The position numbers and the translations under genes are program-made. Of a stretch of DNA of 64,000 bases, positions 51,455-61,325 are shown in pieces. How positions within the stretch are numbered: the stretch's first letter is position 1; each line of letters starts with the position of its first letter. Where the stretch lies: contig NZ_PGTZ01000008.1 of assembly GCF_002798015.1 (NCBI RefSeq), positions 248,001 to 312,000 on the forward strand, in the 5' to 3' direction. Source of the stretch: Luteimicrobium subarcticum (GTDB lineage: Bacteria > Actinomycetota > Actinomycetes > Actinomycetales > Cellulomonadaceae). The notes under the pieces were generated by a model. That model was not told where the DNA came from. It worked only from the letters and a program-made list of their open reading frames with translations, and ran no database searches.

Positions 51455-52372
51455 TTGCACTCGCACACCCCCCGCCGCCGCACGCGGCAGCTGCTCACCG
51501 TGACGGCCCTCGCCGGCGCGGTGCTCCTGCTGACGTCCGGCTGCTCGAGCGACACCGTCAAACGAGGCTTCCTGCCCGGGTACGACGACGGCGGTCCCGT
51601 GACGAACCAGACCGACCGCATCACGCACCTGTGGAACGGTTCCTGGATCGCTGCGCTGGCCGTCGGCATCGTGACCTGGGGCCTGATGCTCTGGTGCATC
51701 GCGGCCTACCGCAAGCGCAAGGGCGACGAGGCCCTGCCTGTGCAGGTCCGGTACCACATGCCTCTCGAGATCATGTACACGGTCGTCCCGATCGTCATGG
51801 TGCTCGTCCTGTTCTTCTTCACGGACCGCGACGTCACCAAGATCCAGGACACCTCCGCGCCCGCCGACGTGAACATCTCCGTCGTCGCGAAGCAGTGGAG
51901 CTGGGACTTCAACTACCCGGACGCGAACGTCTACGAGGCGGGCGTGCACGCGCAGGACGTCGGTGGCATCACCAAGGACGACCTGGTCGACGGCGCACCC
52001 GGCACCGACAAGGCGTTCCCGACCCTGTGGCTCCCGGCAGGCGAGAACGTGAAGTTCACGCTGACGTCGCGCGACGTCGCCCACTCCTTCTGGGTCCCGG
52101 CGTTCCTCTACAAGGAGGACGCGATCCCGGGTCACCCGAACACCTTCGAGTTCAAGCCGCTGCGCGAGGGCACGTACGCCGGCAAGTGCGCCGAGCTCTG
52201 CGGCGAGTGGCACTCGAGCATGCTCTTCAACGTGAAGGTCGTGTCGCCGGACGAGTTCGACAAGCACATGGCCGACCTCAAGGCCCAGGGCAACGAGGGT
52301 CAGCTGTCCGACGAGTACAACCGCGACGAGAACGCGGCCGAGTCGGCGCCGACGGAAAGCGAGACGCACTGA
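51455..52372 (+). CDS. ctaC: Cytochrome c oxidase subunit II
   Basis: 305 aa lipoprotein-type subunit that receives electrons at the CuA site of the aa3 oxidase. The signal peptide ends in a lipobox (LLTSGC) near residue 28. Two membrane helices follow (about 60-80 and 105-125). The CuA motif is [12 protein letters not shown], with an additional His in DVAHSFW. TTG 51455 is the start, with GAAAGG 6 nt upstream. It is coupled to ctaD by TGATG overlap. Confidence 0.94.
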   Translation: MHSHTPRRRTRQLLTVTALAGAVLLLTSGCSSDTVKRGFLPGYDDGGPVTNQTDRITHLWNGSWIAALAVGIVTWGLMLWCIAAYRKRKGDEALPVQVRYHMPLEIMYTVVPIVMVLVLFFFTDRDVTKIQDTSAPADVNISVVAKQWSWDFNYPDANVYEAGVHAQDVGGITKDDLVDGAPGTDKAFPTLWLPAGENVKFTLTSRDVAHSFWVPAFLYKEDAIPGHPNTFEFKPLREGTYAGKCAELCGEWHSSMLFNVKVVSPDEFDKHMADLKAQGNEGQLSDEYNRDENAAESAPTESETH

Positions 52373-54183
52373 TGGCCGCCCAAGCCGAGACGATCCCCGG
52401 GCTGGCGACGAACCGTCAGAGCCTCGGGCGCACCGTCATCAAGTGGATCACCTCGACCGACCACAAGACGATCGGGTACCTGTACCTCATCTCGTCGTTC
52501 GTGTTCTTCCTCATCGGTGGCGTGCTGGCGCTGCTGATCCGCGCCGAGCTCTTCGAGCCCGGGCTGCAGGTCGTGCAGAGCCGTGAGCAGTACAACCAGC
52601 TCTTCACGATGCACGGCACGATCATGCTGCTCATGTTCGCGACCCCGCTGTTCGCGGGCTTCACGAACGTGATCATGCCGCTGCAGATCGGCGCCCCCGA
52701 CGTCGCGTTCCCGCGTCTGAACATGGTGGCGTACTGGTTCTACCTGTTCGGCTCCACGATCGCGGTCGCCGGCTTCCTCACCCCGCAGGGTGCGGCGTCG
52801 TTCGGGTGGACGGCGTACGCGCCGCTGTCGGACACGACGTTCTCGCCCGGCATGGGTGGCGACATGTGGGTCTTCGGGCTCGCGCTCTCCGGCTTCGGCA
52901 CGATCCTCGGTGGCGTCAACTTCATCACCACGATCCTGACCATGCGCGCCCCCGGCATGACGATGTTCCGCATGCCGATCTTCACGTGGAACGCGCTCGT
53001 GACGAGCATCCTCGTGCTGATGGCCTTCCCGCCCCTCGCTGCCGCGCTCTTCGCGCTCGGTGCGGACCGACGGCTCGGCGCGCAGGTGTTCAACCCCGAG
53101 AACGGGGGAGCGGTGCTCTGGCAGCACCTCTTCTGGTTCTTCGGGCACCCCGAGGTCTACATCATCGCGCTGCCGTTCTTCGGCATCATCACCGAGATCC
53201 TGCCGGTGTTCAGCCGCAAGCCGGTGTTCGGCTACAAGGGCCTCGTGTACGCGACGATCGCCATCGCGGCGCTGTCCGTGACGGTGTGGGCGCACCACAT
53301 GTACGTGACCGGCGCGGTCCTGCTGCCGTTCTTCTCGCTCATGACGATGTTCATCGCCGTCCCGACGGGCGTGAAGTTCTTCAACTGGATCGGCACGATG
53401 TGGCGAGGAAAGCTGACGTTCGACACGCCCATGCTGTGGGCGATCGGGTTCCTCGTGACCTTCCTCTTCGGTGGTCTGACCGGCATCATCCTGTCGAGCC
53501 CGGCGCTGGACTTCCACCTTTCCGACTCGTACTTCGTGGTGGCGCACTTCCACTACGTGGTGTTCGGGACCGTGGTCTTCGCGATGTTCGCGGGCTTCTA
53601 CTTCTGGTGGCCCAAGATGACGGGTCGCATGCTCAACGAGCGGCTCGGTAAGTGGCACTTCTGGCTGCTGTTCATCGGGTTCCACACGACGTTCCTCGTG
53701 CAGCACTGGCTCGGCGTCATCGGCATGCCGCGCCGGTACGCGGACTACTCGCCGCAGGACGGGTTCACCTGGATGAACCAGCTCTCGACGATCGGGTCGT
53801 TCGTCCTCGCCGCGTCGATGCTGCCCTTCATGTGGAACGTCTACACGACGTGGCGCAACGCGCCCCGGGTGACCGTGGACGACCCGTGGGGCTACGGCAT
53901 GTCGCTCGAGTGGGCGACGTCCTGCCCGCCTCCGCGCCACAACTTCACCTCGCTGCCGCGCATCCGCTCGGAGCGCCCCGCCTTCGACCTGCACCACCCC
54001 GAGGTCGCGGCGATGGACCACCCTGACGTCCACCCGAGCCCCGTGGCCCAGGTGTACGGCGAGGCGGACCGTCGCGGTCACGCGCAGGCTACGGCCGAGC
54101 GTGTGGCCGGGACGCAGCCCGAGAACGACCGTCGTGCGGCCGAGGGTGGCTCCGCCAACCTCACCGAGGAGGACAAGAAGTGA
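52372..54183 (+). CDS. ctaD: Cytochrome c oxidase subunit I
   Basis: 603 aa, 12 membrane helices, holding heme a and the heme a3-CuB site. [12 protein letters not shown] has the low-spin heme His, [17 protein letters not shown] the CuB His and cross-linked Tyr, HHMYVTG two more CuB His, and HFHYVVFG the heme His pair. The C-terminus has a 60-residue hydrophilic tail. ATG 52372 overlaps the ctaC stop (TGATG), and the stop overlaps ctaF (GTGA). Confidence 0.97.
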   Translation: MAAQAETIPGLATNRQSLGRTVIKWITSTDHKTIGYLYLISSFVFFLIGGVLALLIRAELFEPGLQVVQSREQYNQLFTMHGTIMLLMFATPLFAGFTNVIMPLQIGAPDVAFPRLNMVAYWFYLFGSTIAVAGFLTPQGAASFGWTAYAPLSDTTFSPGMGGDMWVFGLALSGFGTILGGVNFITTILTMRAPGMTMFRMPIFTWNALVTSILVLMAFPPLAAALFALGADRRLGAQVFNPENGGAVLWQHLFWFFGHPEVYIIALPFFGIITEILPVFSRKPVFGYKGLVYATIAIAALSVTVWAHHMYVTGAVLLPFFSLMTMFIAVPTGVKFFNWIGTMWRGKLTFDTPMLWAIGFLVTFLFGGLTGIILSSPALDFHLSDSYFVVAHFHYVVFGTVVFAMFAGFYFWWPKMTGRMLNERLGKWHFWLLFIGFHTTFLVQHWLGVIGMPRRYADYSPQDGFTWMNQLSTIGSFVLAASMLPFMWNVYTTWRNAPRVTVDDPWGYGMSLEWATSCPPPRHNFTSLPRIRSERPAFDLHHPEVAAMDHPDVHPSPVAQVYGEADRRGHAQATAERVAGTQPENDRRAAEGGSANLTEEDKK

Positions 54184-54578
54184 AGCTCGAGTCGAAGATC
54201 TTCCTGCTCGGCACCCCGTTCTTCATCCTCGCCGGTGTGGTCTACACCGTGTGGAGCGGTGGCGAGCCGGTCGGCACCGTCGGGATCTTCCTGGTCGCCG
54301 CGCTCGTCGCGATGATCGGCGGCTACCTCGCCCTCACGGCGCGTCGCATCGACCCGCGCCCGGAGGACAACCCGTTCGCCGAGATCGACGAGGGTGCGGG
54401 CGACCAGGGCGTGTACGCCCCCTGGAGCTGGTGGCCGCTCGCGATCAGCGTCTCCGCGGCGCTGACCTTCCTCGGCCTCGCGGTCGGCTGGTGGCTCGTC
54501 GGGATCGGTGTGACGCTCGGCATCATCTCGCTCATCGGGTGGGTCTTCGAGTACTCGCGCGGTCAGCACGCGCACTGA
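54180..54578 (+). CDS. ctaF: Cytochrome c oxidase subunit IV
   Basis: 132 aa actinobacterial subunit with four membrane helices in two pairs. [19 protein letters not shown] and the aromatic [15 protein letters not shown] segment match CtaF. It has no cofactors and stabilises the bcc-aa3 supercomplex. GTG 54180 overlaps the ctaD stop and has GAGGAGG upstream. A strong terminator follows. Confidence 0.9.
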   Translation: MKLESKIFLLGTPFFILAGVVYTVWSGGEPVGTVGIFLVAALVAMIGGYLALTARRIDPRPEDNPFAEIDEGAGDQGVYAPWSWWPLAISVSAALTFLGLAVGWWLVGIGVTLGIISLIGWVFEYSRGQHAH

Positions 54579-54629
54579 CTTCTCCGTGCGCTGACGCTCA
54601 GCAGACGTCGTCCTCGCACACCGTCCCGG

Positions 54630-54661
54630 AACGGCCGGTCCACCTCGGTGGGCCGGCCGTT
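54630..54661 (+). terminator. Terminator of the ctaC-ctaD-ctaF operon
   Basis: A 14-bp stem (54630-54643 with 54648-54661, one T-G wobble) closed by CTCG, followed by a T-containing stretch CTGTCGTTCC. It lies 52 bp after the ctaF stop. Confidence 0.85.
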
Positions 54662-54745
54662 CTGTCGTTCCCGGCCGTCCCACGGACGGCCGGCCGTGCC
54701 CCGGGGCAACCCGCCATCGTCGTGGACCACCGCAGCGCGGAGAGG

Positions 54746-54794
54746 TTGGAGCCTGCAAGCCCTGCGTGCCCTGAGCCGTGTCGACAGGCTCCAA
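54746..54794. repeat. Inverted repeat with long loop
   Basis: TTGGAGCCTG (54746-54755) and CAGGCTCCAA (54785-54794) are perfect complements, 29 nt apart. It lies between two other terminators and may mark a small RNA or a protein-binding site. Confidence 0.4.
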
Positions 54795-54871
54795 GGACGT
54801 GCCGCGCGCGCCACGCCGTGCCGTCCCTGGGCAGCTGGAGGCGCGTGGCGTCCGCGTGCGCCGACCGGAAT

Positions 54872-54916
54872 GGCGAAGAGGGCCCCGCCCGGCGGAATGC
54901 CGGACGAGGCCCTCTT
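54872..54916 (-). terminator. Terminator downstream of sodA
   Basis: CGAAGAGGGCC (54872-54882) pairs with GGCCCTCTTCG (54906-54916), enclosing CCGGC/GCCGG. It lies about 55 bp after the sodA stop on the minus strand. Confidence 0.85.
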
Positions 54917-54969
54917 CGTTGGTGCGTGCGCGCCCCTCAGCGGTACTCACCCGCTGTGGCCGGCCGACG

Positions 54970-55590
54970 TCACGGGACGATGAGCCCCGCGGTCTGGGTG
55001 CGTGCGCGGTCGAAGCGTGCGCCCGCGTCGGCCCAGTTGACGATGTTCCACCAGGCGGTGACGTAGTCCGCGCGCACGTTCTGGTAGTCGAGGTAGTACG
55101 CGTGCTCCCAGACGTCGAGCACGACGATCGGGACGAGACCGAGAGCGATGTTGCCCTGCTGGTCGTAGAGCTGCACGATGATGAGCTTCTGGCCGATCGA
55201 GTCCCAGGCGAGGATGGACCAGCCCGAGCCCTGCACGCCCGCAGCCGTGGCCGCGAAGTGCTTCTTGAACGCCTCGAAGGAGCCGAAGTCCTCGTCGATC
55301 GCCGCGGCGAGGTCACCCGCCGGCTCGCCGCCCTCGGGGGAGAGGTTCTGCCAGAACACCGAGTGGTTGACGTGGCCACCCAGGTTGAACGCCAGGTTCT
55401 TCTCGTGCAGGTTGACGGCCGCCAGGTCGCCGGCCTCGCGCGCCTCGGCGAGCTTCTCGAGGGCGGTGTTGGCCCCCGTGACGTACGCCTGGTGGTGCTT
55501 GTCGTGGTGGAGCTCCATGATCCGACCCGACACGTGCGGCTCGAGCGCCGCGTAGTCGTAGGGGAGCTCGGGCAGGGTGTAGACAGCCAT
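54970..55590 (-). CDS. sodA: Superoxide dismutase (Mn/Fe)
   Basis: 206 aa. It converts superoxide to peroxide and oxygen. Metal ligands: His in MELHHDKHHQAY, His in GGHVNHSVFW, and Asp/His in VLDVWEHAYYLDY. Length and motifs fit Fe/Mn SODs; metal choice cannot be read from sequence. No signal peptide is seen. A GGAGG site precedes the ATG. It lies between the two halves of the respiratory gene cluster and follows qcrB in the same direction, 100 bp after it. Confidence 0.96.
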   Translation of the reverse strand: MAVYTLPELPYDYAALEPHVSGRIMELHHDKHHQAYVTGANTALEKLAEAREAGDLAAVNLHEKNLAFNLGGHVNHSVFWQNLSPEGGEPAGDLAAAIDEDFGSFEAFKKHFAATAAGVQGSGWSILAWDSIGQKLIIVQLYDQQGNIALGLVPIVVLDVWEHAYYLDYQNVRADYVTAWWNIVNWADAGARFDRARTQTAGLIVP

Positions 55591-55615
55591 GCTTTCCTTA
55601 CCTCCTATGTGGTGA

Positions 55616-55668
55616 GGCCCGCCCGCACGACCGTCCGACGCGAGGTCGGGCGGAGGTGGGGGCGGGCC
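55616..55668 (-). promoter_or_regulatory. Inverted repeat between qcrB and sodA
   Basis: GGCCCGCCC (55616-55624) pairs with GGGCGGGCC (55660-55668), with a nested CGACC/GGTCG stem. It may end the qcrCAB transcript or structure the sodA leader. Confidence 0.4.
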
Positions 55669-55690
55669 ATGTACCTACTCTGCGGGGAAG

Positions 55691-57388
55691 TCAGTGCGCT
55701 CGCTCGCCGGCGTCCGTCGAGTGGACGGACGTCACGGCAGCGTGCTCCTCGCCCCCGGGCAGGGCGTCGTGCTCGCCGTGCGAGTGCGCGGCGGAGAGCT
55801 CGGCCGGGGTGACCGGCTCGACGCGGTCCTCGTAGAAGAACCGCGAGAGGCGGGCCCAGCGCTTCGCGCTCTTGTACTTGCGGTCCTTGGTGCCCTTCGG
55901 GCCCGTCGGGGCAGGAAGCTCGAGGGGCTTGTTCGCCGTGTAGCTGACGCGCACCCACCGCTCCTGCTCGTCGAGCGGCCGGTGCACCTCGATGTACTCG
56001 CCGGACGCGAACCGGACGATGCGACCCGTCTCGTGGCCGTGGAGGACCAGCTCGCGGTCCTTGCGCTGCAGTCCGAGGCAGATGCGCCGGGTGACCCAGA
56101 ACGCGAACCACGGACCCACGAAGATCAGCACGCGGAAGATCCAGGTGATCTCGTTGATCGACAGCCGGAAGTGCGTGGCGATGAGGTCGTTCGACCCGGC
56201 GAACGCCAGGACGACGAACGCGGTGAGGAACGCGACCCCGAGTCCCGTGCGGGTGGGGACGTTGCGCGGACGGTCGAGCAGGTGGTGCTCCTCCGTGTCG
56301 CCCTTCACCTTGGCCTCGATGAACGGGTACAGGGCGAGGAACGTGAAGAGGATGCCCGGCACGACGACCGCGGGGACCAGGACGTTGAGCGACCACGTGT
56401 AGTCGCCCCACGACACGAACTCCGCCTGCCCCGGCATGAGTCGCAGCGAACCCTCGAGGAACAGCATGTACCAGTCCGGCTGGGCACCGGCGGACACGGG
56501 GGAGGGGTCGAACGGACCGTAGTTCCAGATGGCGTTGATCGTCATCGTCGCGCCCATGAGCGTGAGGACGGCGAACACCACGAAGAAGAAGCCACCGGCC
56601 TTGGCGGCGTACACCGGGAACACCGGGTAGCCGACGACGTTCATCTCCTTGCGGCCACCACCCGGGTACTGGGTGTGCTTGTGCACCACGACGAACATCA
56701 GGTGCAGCCCGATGAGGGCCAGGATGATCGCCGGGATCAGCAGGATGTGCAGCGTGAACAGGCGCGGGATGATCTGGTCGCCCGGGAACTCGCCACCGAA
56801 GATGAAGTAGCTCATGTACGAGCCGATGATCGGGATCGACTTCACGACGCCGTTGGCGATCGCGATGCCGTTGCCCGACAGGACGTCGTCCGGGAGCGAG
56901 TAGCCCGTGAAGCCGGCGAGCAGGCTCAGGACCATGAGCGAGAAGCCCACGAGCCAGTTGAGCTCGCGAGGCTTGCGGAACGCACCCGTGAAGAACACGC
57001 GCATCATGTGCGTCACGAGGGACGCCACGAAGACGAGGGCCGCCCAGTGGTGGATCTGCCGCATGAGCAGGCCGCCGCGGACGTCGAACGAGATGTGCAG
57101 CGTCGACTTGAACGCGTCCGACATCAGGAGACCGTTCATGGTCTCCGGGTGACCGTCGTACACCGACAGGCTCATGCTGGGGACGAAGAACATCGTCAGG
57201 AACGTGCCGGTGATGAGCAGGACGACGAACGAGTAGAGCGCGACCTCGCCCAGCAGGAACGACCAGTGGTCGGGGAAGATCTTGCGGGCGAACTCCTTGA
57301 CGGCGTGCCCGACGCCCGTGCGCTGGTCGAGGTAGTCGGCCGACTTGCCGACCAGGGTCGTCGGCTCCGGGTTCAGCGTGGTGGTCAC
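55691..57388 (-). CDS. qcrB: Cytochrome bc1 complex cytochrome b subunit
   Basis: 565 aa, the quinol-oxidising integral subunit with two b hemes. Heme-binding His pairs lie in IHHWAALVFVASLVTHMMRV and RLFTLHILLI through LIGLHLMFVVVHKH. PPDWY-type quinol-site text appears as AQPDWYMLFLEG. A C-terminal extension of about 120 residues is typical for actinobacterial QcrB. GTG 57388 overlaps the qcrA stop (GTGA). It belongs to the qcrC-qcrA-qcrB operon. Confidence 0.96.
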   Translation of the reverse strand: MTTTLNPEPTTLVGKSADYLDQRTGVGHAVKEFARKIFPDHWSFLLGEVALYSFVVLLITGTFLTMFFVPSMSLSVYDGHPETMNGLLMSDAFKSTLHISFDVRGGLLMRQIHHWAALVFVASLVTHMMRVFFTGAFRKPRELNWLVGFSLMVLSLLAGFTGYSLPDDVLSGNGIAIANGVVKSIPIIGSYMSYFIFGGEFPGDQIIPRLFTLHILLIPAIILALIGLHLMFVVVHKHTQYPGGGRKEMNVVGYPVFPVYAAKAGGFFFVVFAVLTLMGATMTINAIWNYGPFDPSPVSAGAQPDWYMLFLEGSLRLMPGQAEFVSWGDYTWSLNVLVPAVVVPGILFTFLALYPFIEAKVKGDTEEHHLLDRPRNVPTRTGLGVAFLTAFVVLAFAGSNDLIATHFRLSINEITWIFRVLIFVGPWFAFWVTRRICLGLQRKDRELVLHGHETGRIVRFASGEYIEVHRPLDEQERWVRVSYTANKPLELPAPTGPKGTKDRKYKSAKRWARLSRFFYEDRVEPVTPAELSAAHSHGEHDALPGGEEHAAVTSVHSTDAGERAH

Positions 57389-58413
57389 TTGAGGCGCTCC
57401 CAGTAGCTCGGGCCGACGGGCTCGTCGAAGCCGTCGCGCGCGACGAGATAGCCGTCGGCGTCGACAGTGATCGGCAGCTGCGGCAGCGGTCGCTTGGCAG
57501 GACCGAAGACGACCTTGGCGCCGTGCGCGACGTCGAAGGTCGACTGGTGGCAGGGGCACAGCAGGTGGTGCGTCTGCTGCTCGTAGAGGGCCACGGGGCA
57601 GCCCACGTGCGTGCAGATCTTCGAGAACGCGACGATGCCGTCGTAGTCCCAGCCGGCCTGCTTGGCCGGCGGGTTGAGGTCACGCGGGTCGAGGCGGACC
57701 ATCAGCACGACGGCCTTGGCCTTCTCGGTGATCCACTCGTCGGTGGTGCGGTACTCCTCGGTGACCTCCGGGATGACGTGCACAGCAGACCCGAGGGTGA
57801 CGTCGGACGCCTTGATCGGACGGCCCGTGGGGTCGTACGTCAGGCGGGTGCCCTTCTTCCAGAGCGTGTCGCGGAACTTGCTGACGTCCCAGTCGCCACC
57901 GACCGAGCTGATGAGCGGCACGGCGATGGTCAGCGGGAACAGCGCGAGCGCCGAGACGACGACACCCTTGAGCACGCCGCGTCGGCCGATGCCCGAGTCC
58001 TTGATGCCGTCCTGGAGCTTCTTGACGGCGATCTCGCGCGTCTCACCCGTCGTGCGGGCCTGGTGACGCTCCTCCACCATCTCGTGGTCGTTCATGAGCG
58101 TCTTGGCCCAGTGGATGGCGCCGATGCCGATGCCGGCGAGCGCGAAGAAGATCGCGATGCCGAGCGTCAGGGTCGAGGTGCGGACGCCGCCGGTGGTGCC
58201 GTCGGGACGGACCGCGAAGTACGCCCAGAGGGCGACGATCGTGCCGATGACCGACAGCAGGAAGAGGACGACGACCTGGCGCTCGGCGCGCTTGTCCGCC
58301 TTCGGGTCGATGTCCGCCTGGCGCGGACGGTGCGACGGCAGGCCCGGGTCGGAGAACTTCTCCGGGTGCTCCGCGTCGGGGTGGACGGTGACGTCCGTCT
58401 TGCTCTCGCTCAC
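57385..58413 (-). CDS. qcrA: Cytochrome bc1 complex Rieske iron-sulfur subunit
   Basis: 342 aa. Three membrane helices (about 50-70, 85-105, 157-180), an actinobacterial trait, then the Rieske domain with CTHVGC and CPCHQSTFD (about 266-290) holding the [2Fe-2S] cluster. GTG 58413 overlaps the qcrC stop (GTGA). IGRRGVLKGVVVSALALFP before the last helix carries a twin-Arg, as in Tat-assembled Rieske proteins. Confidence 0.95.
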   Translation of the reverse strand: MSESKTDVTVHPDAEHPEKFSDPGLPSHRPRQADIDPKADKRAERQVVVLFLLSVIGTIVALWAYFAVRPDGTTGGVRTSTLTLGIAIFFALAGIGIGAIHWAKTLMNDHEMVEERHQARTTGETREIAVKKLQDGIKDSGIGRRGVLKGVVVSALALFPLTIAVPLISSVGGDWDVSKFRDTLWKKGTRLTYDPTGRPIKASDVTLGSAVHVIPEVTEEYRTTDEWITEKAKAVVLMVRLDPRDLNPPAKQAGWDYDGIVAFSKICTHVGCPVALYEQQTHHLLCPCHQSTFDVAHGAKVVFGPAKRPLPQLPITVDADGYLVARDGFDEPVGPSYWERLK

Positions 58414-59189
58414 GAGGACTTCGCTCCGATCCACACCGCGGCGCCCACGAGGAGGCCGATTCCGACGATCCAGGCCCAGATGCCCTCCGAGACGGCGCCG
58501 AGCGACCCGAGGGTCGCGCCGCCGGGCGAGCCGTCACGCTGGGCGACGAGGTACGCGATGACGTCGCGCTTCTCGTCGGGGGTGATGTTGGCGTCGTTGA
58601 ACACCGGCATGGACTGCGGGCCGGTGAGCATCGCCTGGTAGATGTTGCGCGGCGACGTCTTGAACAGGGACGGCGCGTACTTGCCCTCGGAGAGGGCGCC
58701 GCCGGCGCCGACCGCGTTGTGGCACATGGCGCAGTTGGTGCGGAAGATGTCCGCCCCGGTCGCCGGGTTGCCCTTCGCGGGGTCGACCTGCTCGTCGGTC
58801 GGGATGGCCGGCCCGGCACCCAGCGAGGCGACGTACGCGGCCAGCGCCGCGGTCTCGTCGTCGTCGAACTGGCGGGGCTTGACCTGGGCCTGCGGTCCGT
58901 TGATCTCGGCGGGCATGCGGCCCGTCGACACCTGGAAGTCCACGGACGCGGCACCGACGCCGATGAGCGACGGCGCGGTCTCGGTGCCCTGGGCGTCGAG
59001 CCCGTGACAGGTGGCGCAGTTGGCCTGGAACAGCTTCTTGCCGGTCTCGATGTCCTGCGTGCTGGCGGTGTCCGCTCGCGCCTGGCTCGGCGCGAGGACG
59101 GCATAGACGCCGCCAGTGACCAGCAGCGCCAGCAGCAGCAGCACGACCGGTGCGGACCGGTGGTGCCTGCGGGCGGCGAGTGCCTTCAC
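58410..59189 (-). CDS. qcrC: Diheme cytochrome c subunit of the bc1 complex
   Basis: 259 aa. N-terminal helix (about 14-34), two CxxCH sites (CATCH at 58-62, CAMCH at 153-157) in two cytochrome c domains, and a C-terminal helix (about 232-252). Electrons pass through it directly to CtaC without a soluble cytochrome c. GTG 59189 has a GAGGAT site. It is the first gene of qcrC-qcrA-qcrB, 85 bp after ctaE. Confidence 0.96.
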   Translation of the reverse strand: MKALAARRHHRSAPVVLLLLALLVTGGVYAVLAPSQARADTASTQDIETGKKLFQANCATCHGLDAQGTETAPSLIGVGAASVDFQVSTGRMPAEINGPQAQVKPRQFDDDETAALAAYVASLGAGPAIPTDEQVDPAKGNPATGADIFRTNCAMCHNAVGAGGALSEGKYAPSLFKTSPRNIYQAMLTGPQSMPVFNDANITPDEKRDVIAYLVAQRDGSPGGATLGSLGAVSEGIWAWIVGIGLLVGAAVWIGAKSS

Positions 59190-59274
59190 GGGTGATCCTC
59201 GTCTCGCGGTGGGGGGATGTTCGGGTTGTCGTGCGGCGCCATTGCCGCGAGGGGTGCGCTGGGAGCGCGTCGCG

Positions 59275-59910
59275 TCAACGCAGCAGGTAGATGATGCTGA
59301 ACAGCGCCACCCACACCACGTCGACGAAGTGCCAGTAGTACGAGATGACGATGGCCGACGTCGCCTCGTGATGGCCGAACCGCTTCGCGGAGAACGTGCG
59401 GCCCAGCAGGAACAGGAAGGCGAAGAGTCCGCCGAGGACGTGGAGGCCGTGGAAGCCGGTCGCCAGGTAGAACACCGAGCCGTAGGCGCTCGAGTGGATC
59501 GACAGACCCTGCTCGACGAGGTCGGCGTACTCGGTGACCTGCCCGGCGATGAAGAGGCCACCCATGATGTAGGTGACGGTCATCCACTCGACCATGCCCC
59601 AGCGCTTGACGTTCCACAGCGAGCCGGTGCGGCGGGCGCGGAAGTGCTCGGCGGCGTGGGTACCGGCCTGGCAGGTGAAGGACGAGAGCACGAGGATCGT
59701 CGTGTTCACGGCGGAGAAGGGCACGTTGAGCTTGTCCGACTGTGCGGCCCACTCGCTCGCCGGCATCACCGACTTGACGGTGAAGTACATGGCGAAGAGG
59801 CCGGCGAAGAACATGAGCTCGCTCGCGAGCCAGACGATCGTCCCCACCTGGACAGGGTTGGGACGGTTCACGCTGACGTGAGGGCGGGGGGCAGCCGTTG
59901 CGGTCGACAC
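59275..59910 (-). CDS. ctaE: Cytochrome c oxidase subunit III
   Basis: 211 aa, five or so helices. [49 protein letters not shown] and [19 protein letters not shown] match CtaE. GTG 59910 lies 6 nt after a strong AATAAT -10 (minus 59922-59917), likely leaderless. It is the promoter-proximal gene of the ctaE-qcrCAB run. Confidence 0.96.
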   Translation of the reverse strand: MSTATAAPRPHVSVNRPNPVQVGTIVWLASELMFFAGLFAMYFTVKSVMPASEWAAQSDKLNVPFSAVNTTILVLSSFTCQAGTHAAEHFRARRTGSLWNVKRWGMVEWMTVTYIMGGLFIAGQVTEYADLVEQGLSIHSSAYGSVFYLATGFHGLHVLGGLFAFLFLLGRTFSAKRFGHHEATSAIVISYYWHFVDVVWVALFSIIYLLR

Positions 59911-60178
59911 GCGAACATTATTGCCGACCGAGGGCGGGTCGTGGTCACTGAGCGGGCCTTCCCGGCCTGTCGAATGTCACACTTCCTTCATATTCTGCGA
60001 CTCCTTCGTGCATCTTCTGACGGAACTCGCGAAGGTGTCACCAAACGAGGACGTTCTCGACCGCCCGGCCGCGGCCCCGTGTCCGTATCGCGAGCGAGTG
60101 CCGCCGCCGCGGGACGGCCCTGCCATGATGGGGCGGTCTGCGGCGAAGCCGTCGCCGCGCCCGTCGCGAGGAGTCGGT

Positions 60179-61279
60179 GTGAGCGTGCCGCCCGTCCCCC
60201 CTGTCCCCGGCCGCCCCCAGGCGGCCCCGGCGATCGCGGACCCCACCTGGCCCGATCTCCTCACCGCTCTCGTCGCGCGCCAGGACCTGACCACCGCCCA
60301 GACCGCGTGGGTCATGGAACAGGTCATGACCGGGACCGTCTCGCCCGTCCGCCTCGCGAGCTTCCTCGTCGCCCTGCGCGCCAAGGGCGAGACGGTCGAC
60401 GAGCTGGCCGGCCTGGCGGACACGATGCTCGCGCACGCGCACCGGTTCTCGGTCGCGGGCCCGTCCGTCGACATCGTCGGGACCGGGGGCGACCGCGCCC
60501 ACACCGTCAACATCTCGACCATGGCTGCCGTCGTGCTGGCGGGCGCCGGCGTGCGGGTCGTCAAGCATGGCAACCGTGCCGCCTCGTCGTCGTCGGGATC
60601 GGCCGACGTGCTGGAAGCCCTCGGCATCCGGCTCGACCAGCCGGCCGAGCGCGTCGCGGAGCTCGCCGACGAGGTCGGGATCACCTTCTGCTTCGCGCAG
60701 GTCTTCCACCCGGGCTTCCGGCACTCCGCCGTCGCGCGCTCCGAGCTGGCGATCGCGACCGCGTTCAACTTCCTCGGACCGCTGACGAACCCGGCCCAGC
60801 CGCGCGCCACCGCCATCGGCGTCGCCGACGCCCGGATGGCCGGGCTGATGGCGGGCGTGCTCGCGGGCCGCGGCACGTCCGCCCTGCTGTTCCGCGGCGA
60901 GGACGGGCTCGACGAGCTCGCCGCGACGGCACCCTCGCGCATCTGGGAGGTGCGCGACGGCGTCGTCACGGAGTCCGTGCTGGACGCCGTCGCCGACCTG
61001 GGTCTGCCCCGGGTCACGGTCGAGGACCTGCGCGGCGCCGACGCCGCCTACAACGCCGGCGTGGCGCGCGACGTCCTGGCCGGCGCGGTCGGTCCCGTGC
61101 GCGAGACCGTCCTGCTCAACGCCGCCGCCGCGCTCGTCGCCGACGGCACCCGGCCGGGCACCGCGGAGGGCTCGCTCGCCGAGCGTCTCACCGCGGGCAT
61201 CGAGATCGCCGTGCACAGCGTCGACTCGGGCGCGGCCACCGCGGCGCTCGGGCGGTGGGTCGCGGCGTCGCAGCGCTGA
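60179..61279 (+). CDS. trpD: Anthranilate phosphoribosyltransferase
   Basis: 366 aa. Second committed step of tryptophan synthesis: anthranilate plus [19 protein letters not shown] binds [22 protein letters not shown] and [11 protein letters not shown]-type [10 protein letters not shown] follow. The ATP-grasp-like fold is the usual TrpD. GTG 60179 with GAGGAG 5 nt upstream is preferred over upstream candidates. Other trp genes are not in the window. Divergent from ctaE, as in mycobacteria. Confidence 0.95.
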   Translation: MSVPPVPPVPGRPQAAPAIADPTWPDLLTALVARQDLTTAQTAWVMEQVMTGTVSPVRLASFLVALRAKGETVDELAGLADTMLAHAHRFSVAGPSVDIVGTGGDRAHTVNISTMAAVVLAGAGVRVVKHGNRAASSSSGSADVLEALGIRLDQPAERVAELADEVGITFCFAQVFHPGFRHSAVARSELAIATAFNFLGPLTNPAQPRATAIGVADARMAGLMAGVLAGRGTSALLFRGEDGLDELAATAPSRIWEVRDGVVTESVLDAVADLGLPRVTVEDLRGADAAYNAGVARDVLAGAVGPVRETVLLNAAAALVADGTRPGTAEGSLAERLTAGIEIAVHSVDSGAATAALGRWVAASQR

Positions 61280-61325
61280 GCCGCGCCCGGTCGCACCGGG
61301 TCGGGTCGGGCTGAGTCGGGCCGGG

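Larger units (their letters stand above)
54579..54969. other. Intergenic region between ctaF and sodA with several hairpins
   Basis: 391 bp without a gene. In order it holds the ctaF terminator (54630-54661), a 10-bp inverted repeat with a 29-nt loop (54746-54755 and 54785-54794), and the sodA terminator (54872-54916). The middle repeat is unexplained. Confidence 0.6.
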
